The notes beneath the pieces were generated by a model. It was given only the letters and a program-made list of their open reading frames with translations. It searched no databases and was not told the DNA's origin. The translations under genes and the position numbers were made by a program. Shown one piece after another: positions 28,058 through 36,703 of a stretch of 64,000 nt of DNA. Each line of letters begins with the position of its first letter. Positions within the stretch are counted from its first letter, which is position 1. This DNA comes from Hyphococcus sp. (GTDB lineage: Bacteria > Pseudomonadota > Alphaproteobacteria > Caulobacterales > Parvularculaceae): the NCBI GenBank assembly GCA_028281665.1, contig JANQJK010000008.1:186001-250000 (forward strand). The letters run 5' to 3'.

Positions 28058-28088
28058 AGCCCCGCCGTCACACCCCGGCGGGGCTTTT
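28058..28088 (+). terminator. Rho-independent terminator after the 25-residue gene
   Basis: Perfect 10-bp stem AGCCCCGCCG / CGGCGGGGCT around an 8-base loop, followed by TTT. Confidence 0.85.
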
Positions 28089-28258
28089 CTTATGGCGATC
28101 CGCGATCAGCCGAGCCCCAGCCGCGACCGCCCGGGTTTGCCGGCGGCGGCGATGCTGGCATAGTGCGTCCCCAAGGGGCGAGCGGCGTTTGTTGAAACGT
28201 CAGCGGCGCGGGGGCGCGCCGGGCCCGAAACTCCGACGGGGCAGCGAAAGACACCATC

Positions 28259-30859
28259 ATGACCAAAAAAACGACCGCCTGTAAGCAGGCGATGAGAACC
28301 GTATTATTCGCCGGGGGCGTTCTTTTCGCCGGCGCCATTGCGCTGGCGCAGGACGACGAAAAGGACGAGGACGAAGACAAGGGCCCGCCGACCATCGAGG
28401 AAAAAACCGAGGACTTTGTGAAGTCCGAGGGGCTCTTTGCCTTCTACACCGATCCGGAAAACGGCGACGTCTACATGGAGGTCGCCGAAAGCCAGCTCGA
28501 TGAAGAGTTCGTCGCGTTTTCCTATTCGGAGAACGGCGTCCTTGAGGCGGGAACCTTTCGCGGCGCCTATCGCGACAACCGGGTGATCTCCATCGACCGC
28601 CACTATGACAAACTGAAGTTCATCGAAGAGAACACGGCCTATTATTTTGACGAAACAAATGCGGTTTCCCGCGCCAGCGACGCCAACATTTCCCCTGCCA
28701 TACTTGCAACGGCCGGCATCGAGGCGAAAACGCCAGGCTCCGATGAAGAGGGCGAGGAAAGCGAAACCCGTTATCTCGTGAAGGCCAACGGCGTCTTCCT
28801 CTCCGAGGCGCTGCATCAGGTGAAACCCTCGCCCGATCCGGAAGCGGGCCCGGACGCGTTTTCCGTTGGCGAGCTTTCCGGCGACAAAACGACGTTTGCC
28901 GATATCCGCAACTATCCGCAAAACAGCGACATCATCGTCAACTATGTTTTCGAAAGTAAGTATCCGCGCGTTGGCGGCTCCGGCGCGGTAACGGATCCGC
29001 GGGCGATCACCGTACAGGTGCAGCATTCGCTCATCGCCATGCCCGAAGACGGGTTCACCCCGCGCATGGACGACTATCGGGTCGGTTACTTCTTCGACCA
29101 GGTGACCGATCTCACCTCCACCGACGCCGCGCCCTATCGCGACCTCATCACCCGCTGGCGCCTTGAGAAAAAAGATCCGGATGCGGCGGTTTCCGATCCC
29201 GTCAAGCCGATTACCTGGTGGATCGAAAACACGACGCCCGTCGAATATCGCGACACGATCCGCGACGCTGTGCTGGCGTGGAATTCCTCTTTCGAAAAAG
29301 CGGGCTTTTCCAACGCGATCGAAGTGAAGGTCCAGCCTGACGACGCAGAGTGGGACGCCGGAGACATTCGTTACAACGTTCTTCGCTGGACCTCTTCGCC
29401 AATCCCGCCCTTCGGCGGCTACGGGCCGAGCTTCACCAATCCGCGCACGGGCGAGATCATCGGCGCGGACATCATGCTCGAATACTCGTTTATCACCAAT
29501 CGCTGGGTGTTCGGCGACGCATTTGAAGACGCCGGCATCGCCGGGTTCGATCATGCCCTTGCGGCGCCGGCGAGCGCCAGCGGGCGGCATATGTGTGCGG
29601 CCTCGTCGCATCTTCATGCAAACAACCAGTTCGGACTGACGGTCCTGAAGGCGCTTGGCGCCAACGACGTAACGCTCAACGAACTCGTGAAGGAAAGCAT
29701 TTACTTTCTGATGCTGCATGAGGTCGGCCATACGCTCGGCCTCAATCACAACATGAAAGCCTCGACCCTTTATAGCCCTGATGAAGTGAACGATCCGTCG
29801 ATCACCCAGGGCGCCAATGTCGCCTCCGTCATGGAGTATCCGGCGATCCACCTTGCGGCGCCGGGTGAAACCCAGGGCGATTACTACATTTCAACGCCGG
29901 GTCCCTATGACGACTGGGCGATCCAGTTCGGTTACGATCCGAACATTGAAGGCGATGCGCGCGACGCGTTGCTCGCCCGCTCCACCGAGCCCGGACACAT
30001 CTTCGGCAATGACGCCGACGACATGCGCTCCCCCGGCGCCGGCATCGACCCGCGGGTCATGATCAACGACATGTCGTCCGACCCGGTTGCCTATGGGGTC
30101 GGCCGGCTTGAGCTGTTGCGCGCGACGCTGCCCGGGCTCGTCGGCAAATACAGCGATGAAGACAGCTGGCAGACGCTGCTCCGCGGCTATTTCTTCGCGA
30201 CCAGCCAGCAGTTCACCATGGGGCAGGTCATCTCCCGTCAGATCGGCGGCGTCTATGTGGACCGCACCCCGCCGGGGCAGGATGGCGTCATGGATGCGCC
30301 GTTCACCCCTGTGCCGCTGGCGCGGCAGAAGGCTGCAATGAACGCGTTGAAGACATATATCTTCGCCGCAGACGCCTTTGACGCGCCTGAGGAACTGGCG
30401 CGCCACCTTCAGGCGCAGCGGCGCGGGTTCAATTTCTATGGCGGCACGGAAGATCCGAAACTGCACAGCCGCGCACTGGGCGTGCAGACGTCGGTGCTCG
30501 GCCATCTGCTCCATCCTGTGGTGTTGCAGCGCATGACGGACTCCGCGCTTTACGGAAACGCATACACGCCCGAGGCGATGATCGGCGATCTGACCGATGC
30601 GATATTCGGCGGCGATCTGCGCGGCAACCCCAATGCGTTCCGGCGCAACATTCAGACCGCTTATCTTGAGCAGCTGGTCGGAATCATCGACAATCCCGCC
30701 TACGATCCGACGGCGCGGGCCGCCGCGCTCGCCGGCGCCAGGGACGTCCGCGGGCGGCTTGGCGGTCTCCTTGGCGGCGTCATGGAGATGGGTCTGTCAG
30801 CGGAAACAAAAGCGCACCGGGCCCAGATCAACCGCACCCTGCGGATGGTCGGCATCTGA
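28259..30859 (+). CDS. secreted zinc-dependent metalloprotease (DUF5117/DUF4953 type)
   Basis: 866 residues with a signal peptide (LFAGGVLFAGAIALAQ) followed by an acidic stretch (DDEKDEDEDKG). The metzincin-like site is HEVGHTLGLNH: His487, Glu488, His491 and His497. The N-terminal half contains the DUF5117-like region (EGLFAFYTDPENGDVYMEV) and the centre the YRDTIRDAVLAWNSSFEKAG segment that precedes the protease site. This family is common in Bacteroidetes and proteobacteria; substrates are unknown. It probably acts in the periplasm or outside. A perfect terminator follows. Confidence 0.87.
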   Translation: MTKKTTACKQAMRTVLFAGGVLFAGAIALAQDDEKDEDEDKGPPTIEEKTEDFVKSEGLFAFYTDPENGDVYMEVAESQLDEEFVAFSYSENGVLEAGTFRGAYRDNRVISIDRHYDKLKFIEENTAYYFDETNAVSRASDANISPAILATAGIEAKTPGSDEEGEESETRYLVKANGVFLSEALHQVKPSPDPEAGPDAFSVGELSGDKTTFADIRNYPQNSDIIVNYVFESKYPRVGGSGAVTDPRAITVQVQHSLIAMPEDGFTPRMDDYRVGYFFDQVTDLTSTDAAPYRDLITRWRLEKKDPDAAVSDPVKPITWWIENTTPVEYRDTIRDAVLAWNSSFEKAGFSNAIEVKVQPDDAEWDAGDIRYNVLRWTSSPIPPFGGYGPSFTNPRTGEIIGADIMLEYSFITNRWVFGDAFEDAGIAGFDHALAAPASASGRHMCAASSHLHANNQFGLTVLKALGANDVTLNELVKESIYFLMLHEVGHTLGLNHNMKASTLYSPDEVNDPSITQGANVASVMEYPAIHLAAPGETQGDYYISTPGPYDDWAIQFGYDPNIEGDARDALLARSTEPGHIFGNDADDMRSPGAGIDPRVMINDMSSDPVAYGVGRLELLRATLPGLVGKYSDEDSWQTLLRGYFFATSQQFTMGQVISRQIGGVYVDRTPPGQDGVMDAPFTPVPLARQKAAMNALKTYIFAADAFDAPEELARHLQAQRRGFNFYGGTEDPKLHSRALGVQTSVLGHLLHPVVLQRMTDSALYGNAYTPEAMIGDLTDAIFGGDLRGNPNAFRRNIQTAYLEQLVGIIDNPAYDPTARAAALAGARDVRGRLGGLLGGVMEMGLSAETKAHRAQINRTLRMVGI

Positions 30860-30883
30860 CGTTTCGCTTCGGCTTGGGTTTTG

Positions 30884-30918
30884 ACGGCGGCGCGAGGATC
30901 CTCGCGCCGCCGTTTTTT
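30884..30918 (+). terminator. Rho-independent terminator after the metalloprotease
   Basis: Perfect 13-bp stem ACGGCGGCGCGAG-GATC-CTCGCGCCGCCGT followed by a run of T. Confidence 0.9.
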
Positions 30919-30935
30919 GTGCTAAGCGTCGCTTC

Positions 30936-31379
30936 GTGAAACCTGATAAGCCATTCTGGGAAACGAAAACCCTTGCCGAGATGACGGGCGAGGAGTGGGA
31001 ATCCCTTTGCGACGGCTGCGGGCGCTGCTGCATCTATATTCTGCACAATGAAGAAACCGGCGACGTTTTTGAAACGGATGTCGCGTGCAAACTATTTGAC
31101 GCAAAGAGGCGCCGCTGCACCGATTATGCAAACCGGACAAAACGCGTGCCTGACTGCGTGCGCCTGACGCCGGACAATGCGAAGGCTCTGTCATGGATGC
31201 CGAAAACCTGCGCCTATCGGCGCCTCGCCAATGGCGAGGGCCTGCCGGACTGGCATCCGCTGATCACCGGCGACCCGGAAACGGTCGCCCGCGCCGGCGT
31301 CGCCGTGCCGCCGGACCTTATCCCGGAAGAAGAGATTGACGATGCGTTATTGGAAAGCCGGATCACGAAGGCGCGGTGA
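30936..31379 (+). CDS. YcgN/UPF0260 family cysteine-cluster protein
   Basis: 147 residues starting with GTG at 30936. The family signature is CDGCGRCCIYIL followed by spaced Cys (VACKLFD, RRRCTDY, VPDCVRL, KTCAYRRL), suggesting metal or Fe-S binding. Function is unknown. It lies 18 bases after a strong terminator, so it probably has a short promoter within or just after the hairpin. Confidence 0.88.
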   Translation: MKPDKPFWETKTLAEMTGEEWESLCDGCGRCCIYILHNEETGDVFETDVACKLFDAKRRRCTDYANRTKRVPDCVRLTPDNAKALSWMPKTCAYRRLANGEGLPDWHPLITGDPETVARAGVAVPPDLIPEEEIDDALLESRITKAR

Positions 31380-31713
31380 CGGGCGCGCCGTTTTGCGCCA
31401 CGGGTATGCCGGCGACTGGCTGATAAGGACAGTAGAGGCCTCGAAAGCTCGAACGCTTTTCCAATTGGGTTTGTTCTGAACGTTCCTTTGCGCGTCAACC
31501 CGACAGCGGCGGTAAAAAAGGCATGTACTGGTTCCAGCCCGGAAAATATGAAAACGCGTAGTGAATTGCCGCCGCCCAAACACGCCGCCCAAACCCCCAA
31601 AAAACGCCGCCCCAATAAGGCGAGCGCGCCCCGCATTTTACACCAATAACCGTAAATTCTTTCACGAATCCCGCATTTGGTAGATACGTATCAACGTCTT
31701 TCCGGGAGGCCTT
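31380..31713 (+). promoter_or_regulatory. GTA cluster leader region
   Basis: 334-base gap upstream of g1 containing no gene. It is distinctly more AT-rich towards its end and presumably holds the GTA promoter. Visible structure: GATACGTATC, a 10-base palindrome at 31683-31692, 21 bases before the g1 ATG; and CGCCGCCCAAA at 31570 and 31583 with a near copy at 31605. A good ribosome site (GGGAGG) precedes g1. In Rhodobacter and Caulobacter, GTA transcription starts upstream of g1 under dedicated activators; whether the same holds here is inference. Confidence 0.5.
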
Positions 31714-32169
31714 ATGGTTCTCCCCATGACGAATTCAGATCAAAAAACACCGTCCGCAGATGCTGCATCGCATACGGATGAACGAAGCTGGCGACAGCTT
31801 TCGGAAAACATCCTGACGCTCGCGGTCCGTAAATCGGATCGGATGATCGACGATCGCAGCGGCGACGATGACGCTTTTGATCGCGACGCGCGCGATCTGC
31901 GCCTCTTGATGGGATCGGCGGAGATTGCCGCGCGCATGAACCGGCAACATGAAAAGGAACGCCGCCCGAATGACGAAGCACCGCCCCCGCGTGAGCACAC
32001 CGAAGAAGAACTTAACGACATCTTCCGCAACGTCGTCGCCCGCATCGACCGCCTCGACGCCGACGAGCGCGCAAGAGCGGCAGTCCCGCCTTCGCCGGAT
32101 ACGGGACAGGATGCTCCGCGAAATATTGCAGGACGAAGCGGCCATGGAGTGGCGGATCAATGCGCTTGA
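31714..32169 (+). CDS. GTA g1-like small terminase protein
   Basis: 151-residue first gene of the gene transfer agent cluster. The central segment RDLRLLMGSAEIAARMNRQHEKER is typical of the g1 family, which acts as the small terminase and recruits DNA to the packaging motor. The remainder is charged and probably disordered. The ATG at 31714 follows GGGAGG at good spacing; a second ATG four codons later is an alternative. Its 3' end overlaps the large terminase by about 59 bases. Confidence 0.75.
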   Translation: MVLPMTNSDQKTPSADAASHTDERSWRQLSENILTLAVRKSDRMIDDRSGDDDAFDRDARDLRLLMGSAEIAARMNRQHEKERRPNDEAPPPREHTEEELNDIFRNVVARIDRLDADERARAAVPPSPDTGQDAPRNIAGRSGHGVADQCA

Positions 32170-33385
32170 GCACCAACTCGAACCGCCCGGCGACGACTGG
32201 ACCACATGGCTCATCCTTGGCGGGCGAGGGGCGGGCAAGACCCGCGCCGGCGCCGAGTGGATCCGCGCTCTCGTCTGGGGCCGCGCCAACGACAATCGCG
32301 GCGCGCCGCCGAAAGCCCGCGCCGTCGCGCTGGTCGCTGAAACATACGCCGATGCGAGGGAAGTCATGATTGACGGACCCTCCGGCATTGTCGCCTGCGC
32401 CGCCGAGGCCGGCCGGCCCGCTTACGAAGCGTCGCGCCGCCGCCTCGTCTGGCCGAACGGCGCCGTCGCCCATTGCTTCTCCGCGGAAGACCCGGACGGC
32501 ATTCGCGGCTACCAGTTCGACGCCGCCTGGAGCGACGAGCTTGCAAAATGGCGGTATGCGGACGAAACTTGGTCGAACCTGCAACTGGCGTTGCGCCTCG
32601 GCGCCCGCCCGCGCCAGATCGCAACGACGACCCCGCGGCCCATCGGGCTGATCAAGCGGCTGATGGCGGCGAAGACAACGGCGCTCACCCGGGCGACGAC
32701 GTACGACAATCGCGCCAACCTGTCGGAAGCGTTTTTTACCGAGATCGCCGCCGCCTACGAAGGAACGGCGCTCGGGCGCCAGGAGCTGCTCGGCGAGATC
32801 ATCGACGATGTGGCCGGCGCGCTCTGGAACTGGGCGATGATCGAGGCGGCGCGCATTTCTCATTATCCGCCGCTCTCGCGCATTGTCGTGGCGGTGGACC
32901 CGCCGGCGACGGCGGGCGAGGCCGCGGACGAATGCGGCATCATTGTCGCCGGCGCGACGTCGAACGAATCGGAGAGCCGCGTTGCGTATGTGCTCGCCGA
33001 TTGGTCGGCGGCGGGGCTTTCCCCCCGTCAGTGGGCGGACAGAACCGTCGCCGCCTTCCATGAGTTTGAAGCGGACCGGATTGTCGTCGAAGTCAATCAG
33101 GGCGGCGACATGGCCAAGGCCGTGATCGCCCAGGCCGATCCGTGCGCTCCGGTGCGCGGCGTTTACGCAACCCGCGGCAAGCGCCTGCGCGCGGAACCGG
33201 TCGCGGCGCTTTATGAGCGCGCGCGCGTGCGCCATGCGGGCGCCTTTCCGCAACTCGAAGAACAGATGACGAGTTATGCGGGCGACGGAAAATCGCCCGA
33301 CCGTCTCGATGCGCTGGTCTGGGCGCTGACCGATCTGATGCTTTCCCCCGCGCCGGCGCGTCCCGGCGTCAAGCGGCTCGATTAG
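32111..33385 (+). CDS. GTA large terminase / DNA packaging ATPase (g2)
   Basis: Motor that pumps host DNA into GTA heads. From the ATG at 32111 the protein has 424 residues; the frame is open further upstream but overlaps g1. Walker A is GGRGAGKTRAGAEW near residue 37. Walker B and the catalytic Glu are in QFDAAWSDELAKW. The C-terminal nuclease domain shows IVVAVDPPATAGEAADE and SPDRLDALVWALTDLML, with the expected acidic residues. It is intact. Confidence 0.92.
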   Translation: MLREILQDEAAMEWRINALEHQLEPPGDDWTTWLILGGRGAGKTRAGAEWIRALVWGRANDNRGAPPKARAVALVAETYADAREVMIDGPSGIVACAAEAGRPAYEASRRRLVWPNGAVAHCFSAEDPDGIRGYQFDAAWSDELAKWRYADETWSNLQLALRLGARPRQIATTTPRPIGLIKRLMAAKTTALTRATTYDNRANLSEAFFTEIAAAYEGTALGRQELLGEIIDDVAGALWNWAMIEAARISHYPPLSRIVVAVDPPATAGEAADECGIIVAGATSNESESRVAYVLADWSAAGLSPRQWADRTVAAFHEFEADRIVVEVNQGGDMAKAVIAQADPCAPVRGVYATRGKRLRAEPVAALYERARVRHAGAFPQLEEQMTSYAGDGKSPDRLDALVWALTDLMLSPAPARPGVKRLD

Positions 33386-33396
33386 GAGTGCTCCCT

Positions 33397-34569
33397 GTGC
33401 TGAATGCCTTCATCAACCTCATGCGCGGAACCCCGGCGGAAACCAAAGCCTCCGCGGCGAAAGCCCTGATATCCCTGCACCGGCTGGGTCAGCCGGCCTG
33501 GACGCCGCGGGATTACGCCTCGCTCGCCCGCGCCGGTTTTGAAAAGAACGTCATCGCTTATCGCTGCGTGCGTCTCGTCTCAGAGGCGGCGGCGTCCGCG
33601 CCCCTTGCCGTGTCAGAGGACGGCGCATTGATGGCGGACCACCCGCTCGCGCGCCTCCTGGCGGCGCCCAACCCGGAACAGTCTGGCGCGGAACTGCTGG
33701 AGAGTTTTTACGGGTTCCTGCAAACCGCGGGCAACGGATATCTCGAAGCGGCGCTCATCGACGGCGCACCGCGCGAGCTTTACGTCTTGCGGCCGGATCG
33801 CATGAAAGCGCGTCTCGGCGCCGGCGGGTGGCCCGAGGCGTGGGATTACGCCGTCAACGGACGCACCGTGACGTTTCGCAAGGCCGCCGACGAGATGTCG
33901 CCGATCCTGCATCTGAAACTCTTTCATCCGACCAACGATCATTACGGCCTTTCCCCGCTGGAGGCGGCGGCGGCGTCGGTGGATCTTCACAATGCGGCGT
34001 CGGCCTGGAACAAGGCGCTGCTTGACAATGCGGCGCGGCCCTCCGGCGCGCTCGTCTATAAAGGGCCGGAAGGCGCGGAAAATCTGACGGCGGAACAATT
34101 CGACCGTCTGAAAGCCGAGCTTGAAAACACCTATCAGGGCGCGGCCCATGCGGGCCGTCCGCTCGTGCTCGATGGCGGCCTTGAGTGGCGCACCATGTCG
34201 CTCTCCCCGGCGGAGATGGATTTTCTTGACGCCAAGAACAATGCGGCGCGGGAAATTGCGCTTGCCTTTGGCGTGCCGCCCATGCTGCTCGGCATACCGG
34301 GCGACAACACCTACTCGAATTACCGCGAGGCCAATCTCGCTTTCTGGAAACAGACGGTGCTGCCGCTGGTGAAGAAAACCGCCGCCGTATTGACCGCCTG
34401 GATGAAGCCGGCCTTTCCCGGCGCCGCCATCCTCTGTCAGACCACGGAGATCGATGCGCTCTCCGCCGACCGCGATCAGCTCTGGCGCCGCGTTACCCGC
34501 GCGGATTTCCTTAACGACGATGAGAAGCGCGCGCTGCTGGGGCTGGCGCCGTGCGAGGAGGAAGGCTGA
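33397..34569 (+). CDS. GTA portal protein (g3)
   Basis: HK97-type portal of 390 residues, forming the DNA entry ring at the head vertex. Family features are AGFEKNVIAYRCVRLVSEAAAS, GNGYLEAALIDG, PTNDHYGLSPLEAAAASVDLHN in two halves, and PPMLLGIPGDNTYSNYREA. The GTG at 33397 is preferred because AGGAG lies 8 bases before it; a GTG at 33388 is 3 bases after the terminase stop and has no such site. The stop overlaps the next ATG (TGATG). Confidence 0.92.
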   Translation: MLNAFINLMRGTPAETKASAAKALISLHRLGQPAWTPRDYASLARAGFEKNVIAYRCVRLVSEAAASAPLAVSEDGALMADHPLARLLAAPNPEQSGAELLESFYGFLQTAGNGYLEAALIDGAPRELYVLRPDRMKARLGAGGWPEAWDYAVNGRTVTFRKAADEMSPILHLKLFHPTNDHYGLSPLEAAAASVDLHNAASAWNKALLDNAARPSGALVYKGPEGAENLTAEQFDRLKAELENTYQGAAHAGRPLVLDGGLEWRTMSLSPAEMDFLDAKNNAAREIALAFGVPPMLLGIPGDNTYSNYREANLAFWKQTVLPLVKKTAAVLTAWMKPAFPGAAILCQTTEIDALSADRDQLWRRVTRADFLNDDEKRALLGLAPCEEEG

Positions 34570-35324
34570 TGTTTCAACGCAACAGCAATCTGTCCGATCT
34601 TCCCGGCGAAAGCCGGGACCCAGAAACGGTTCCATTATGGACCCCGGCTTTCGCCGGGGAGGCCGGGGGTCGGGTCGCGACCATCGAAGGCTACGCCGCC
34701 CGCTACAATGAGCCGGATCTCAACGGCGACATCATCGCCCCCGGCGCCTTTGCAAAAACGCTGAAGCACCGATCAGCGCCCGTGCGCATGCTCTATCAGC
34801 ATGCGAGCGAGACGCCGGTGGGCCGCTGGACCGGCTTTCGCGATACGCCGGCGGGGCTCGTCGCCACGGGCGAGATCCTGCTCACATCGCAAAAGGCGCG
34901 CGAAGTGTTCGCGCTGATCGCCGGCGGCGCCATTGACGGGCTCTCCATCGGCTATCGCGCCGTCCGCGCCCGCAAGGGGCGGGGCGGAAGCGGCCGGCGC
35001 ATTCTTGAGGCCGATCTTTGGGAAGTCTCCATCGTGACCTTTCCCATGGCCGCCGGCGCGCGCATCACCCACATCGAATCGGACGGGGCGGCTGCCCTCC
35101 GCCCGCCCCCCGCAAGGCCCGGCGCCTTCTCCCCCAGGGCGCCGGCGACGCGCGCATCTTCCCCCTCGGCGCGCGTTGCACGCGCCGGCGCGCGCCTGAT
35201 CGCGGAGGCGCATCCGCCGTCCGACCGGCGGGCGTTCAGTCCTCCCCTCCTGAACGCCCGCCATTTCATCTCCGCCGTTCGCGATGCGGCGTCAATTCTA
35301 TCAGTAAACGGAGTAAAAAGGTAA
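34569..35324 (+). CDS. GTA HK97-family prohead protease (g4) with an in-frame palindrome
   Basis: Maturation protease of 251 residues that trims the capsid protein. The core starts at about residue 38 (RVATIEGYAARYNEPDLNG). The catalytic His is in LYQHASETPVGRW and the Ser in AIDGLSIGYRAVR. Residues about 12-32 are a translated family-2 palindrome (LPGESRDPE ... WTPAFAGE), an N-terminal extension not expected in the family. The last 75 residues are Pro/Ala/Arg-rich and low complexity. The ATG overlaps the g3 stop (TGATG). Confidence 0.88.
   Translation: MFQRNSNLSDLPGESRDPETVPLWTPAFAGEAGGRVATIEGYAARYNEPDLNGDIIAPGAFAKTLKHRSAPVRMLYQHASETPVGRWTGFRDTPAGLVATGEILLTSQKAREVFALIAGGAIDGLSIGYRAVRARKGRGGSGRRILEADLWEVSIVTFPMAAGARITHIESDGAAALRPPPARPGAFSPRAPATRASSPSARVARAGARLIAEAHPPSDRRAFSPPLLNARHFISAVRDAASILSVNGVKR
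34599..34663 (+). repeat. family-2 palindromic repeat inside g4, copy 2
   Basis: Arms CTTCCCGGCGAAAGCCGGGA / CCCCGGCTTTCGCCGGGGA lie within the first 32 codons of the prohead protease and are translated in frame. Confidence 0.88.
35227..35262 (+). other. perfect 13-bp hairpin near the 3' end of g4
   Basis: GGCGGGCGTTCAG / CTGAACGCCCGCC around a pyrimidine-only 10-base loop (TCCTCCCCTC). It lies 64 bases before the major capsid start. There is no T-run, so it is not an ordinary terminator. It could protect or process the capsid mRNA; this is inference. Confidence 0.7.
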
Positions 35325-35325
35325 G

Positions 35326-36567
35326 ATGACTATTGAAACCAAGGCGAGTGACGCGTCCGTCGAGAGCTATGAAGTCCGCGGCGCCATGCGCGAGTTTCTG
35401 GGTGCGTTCGAGCAGTTCAAGGAGGCCAATGACGCCCGGCTCGACGCGCTTGAGGAAAAGAAAACCGACGATGTGGTGCTGATCGAAAAGATCGACCGCA
35501 TCAATGAGGCCGTGACCGAGCAAAAGCGACAGGTCGACGCCCTGGCGCTGAAATCGAAACGCCCGGCGCTCCACGAAGGCGCGCCCGTCGCCCCGGATGA
35601 GCGCAAGGCCGCCTTTCAACGCTATATGCGCGCGGGCGACGCCAGCGCCGTTGCGGCGCTTGAACAAAAGTCGCTGAACGCCGGCACGGACGCCCAGGGC
35701 GGTTATCTCGCCCCGGAAGAAACGGCGCAGATCGTTGCACGGGCGGTGAAGGACATCTCGCCGATCCGGCAGATCGCGTCGATCCGCGAAATCGGTGCCA
35801 ACGTCTTCCGCAAGCCGGTCTCCAATGGCGACGCCGCCACCGGCTGGGTCGGCGAAACCGGCGCGCGGCCCGAAACGACGGCGCCCACCATCACCGCCGT
35901 CGACTTTCCGACCATGGAACTCTACGCCATGCCCGCCGCCACGCAGACGCTTCTTGACGACGCGGTGGTCGACATCGAGCAATGGCTCGCCGACGAGGTG
36001 CAGGGCGAATTTGCGATCCAGGAGTCCGCGGCTTTCGTGAATGGGGACGGCATCAACCAGCCGAAGGGCTTTCTCGACTATACGATTGCGGAAGAGTCTG
36101 TCCGCGCCGCCGGTCAGCTTGGCTATGTGGCGACCGGCGTCGATGGCGGCTTTCCGGCGTCGAACCCGTCCGACGTCCTGCTCGATCTCATATACACGCC
36201 GAAACAGGCGTTCCGCGCCAATGGCCGCTTCGTGCTCAACCGGTCCGTGCTCGGACAGTTGCGCAAGTTCAAGGACGCCGACGGCAATTATCTGTGGCAG
36301 CCCTCGGCTCAGGCGGGCGAGCCGGCGCGGCTTCTCGGCTATCCGGTCACGGAGGCCGAAGACATGCCCGATATCGCCCTTGGCAGTCATTCGATTGCGT
36401 TCGGCGATTTTCGGCGCGGCTATCTGATTGTCGACCGGGTCGGCGTGCGCGTCCTGCGCGATCCGTACTCCGCCAAGCCCTTCGTTCTTTTCTATACGAC
36501 GAAGCGCGTCGGCGGCGGCGTTCAGGATTTCGACGCCGTCAAGTTCCTGAAGTTTTCAGTGAGTTAA
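35326..36567 (+). CDS. GTA major capsid protein (g5), HK97 family
   Basis: 413 residues. Residues 1-100 form a coiled-coil delta/scaffold region (FLGAFEQFKEANDARLDALE) expected to be removed by g4. The shell domain begins near LEQKSLNAGTDAQGGYLAPE, with typical HK97-fold segments EIGANVFRKPVSNGDAATGW, AMPAATQTLLDDAVVDIEQW and the P-loop GDFRRGYLIVDRVGVRVLRD. AAGGT lies just before the ATG at 35326. The frame is intact and length is normal. Confidence 0.95.
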   Translation: MTIETKASDASVESYEVRGAMREFLGAFEQFKEANDARLDALEEKKTDDVVLIEKIDRINEAVTEQKRQVDALALKSKRPALHEGAPVAPDERKAAFQRYMRAGDASAVAALEQKSLNAGTDAQGGYLAPEETAQIVARAVKDISPIRQIASIREIGANVFRKPVSNGDAATGWVGETGARPETTAPTITAVDFPTMELYAMPAATQTLLDDAVVDIEQWLADEVQGEFAIQESAAFVNGDGINQPKGFLDYTIAEESVRAAGQLGYVATGVDGGFPASNPSDVLLDLIYTPKQAFRANGRFVLNRSVLGQLRKFKDADGNYLWQPSAQAGEPARLLGYPVTEAEDMPDIALGSHSIAFGDFRRGYLIVDRVGVRVLRDPYSAKPFVLFYTTKRVGGGVQDFDAVKFLKFSVS

Positions 36568-36575
36568 GCGCCAAT

Positions 36576-36676
36576 CCTCCCCCATTAATGGGGGAGGTGT
36601 CTGCGAAGCGGACGGAGGGGCGCTTTTTAAACCCCCTCCGGTCCTTCGGACCGCCTCCCCCGCAGGCGGGGGAGGG
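36576..36676 (+). repeat. family-3 palindromic repeat at the g5/g6 junction, copy 1
   Basis: Compound repeat: CCTCCCCCATTAATGGGGGAGG, then GGTCCTTCGGACC, then CTCCCCCGCAGGCGGGGGAG. The GCGGACGGAGGGG and CCCCCTCCGGTCC segments also pair. It fills most of the 136-base gap between capsid and g6. A shorter relative lies at 38747. Confidence 0.85.
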
Positions 36677-36703
36677 GCGCGACACCAAAAGGACGCAAAA
36701 AAA

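Noticed and set aside
35018-35329. alternative frame over the g4 tail
   Set aside because: The g4 frame continues without a stop to 2 bases before the capsid gene; the alternative is Arg-rich shadow sequence.
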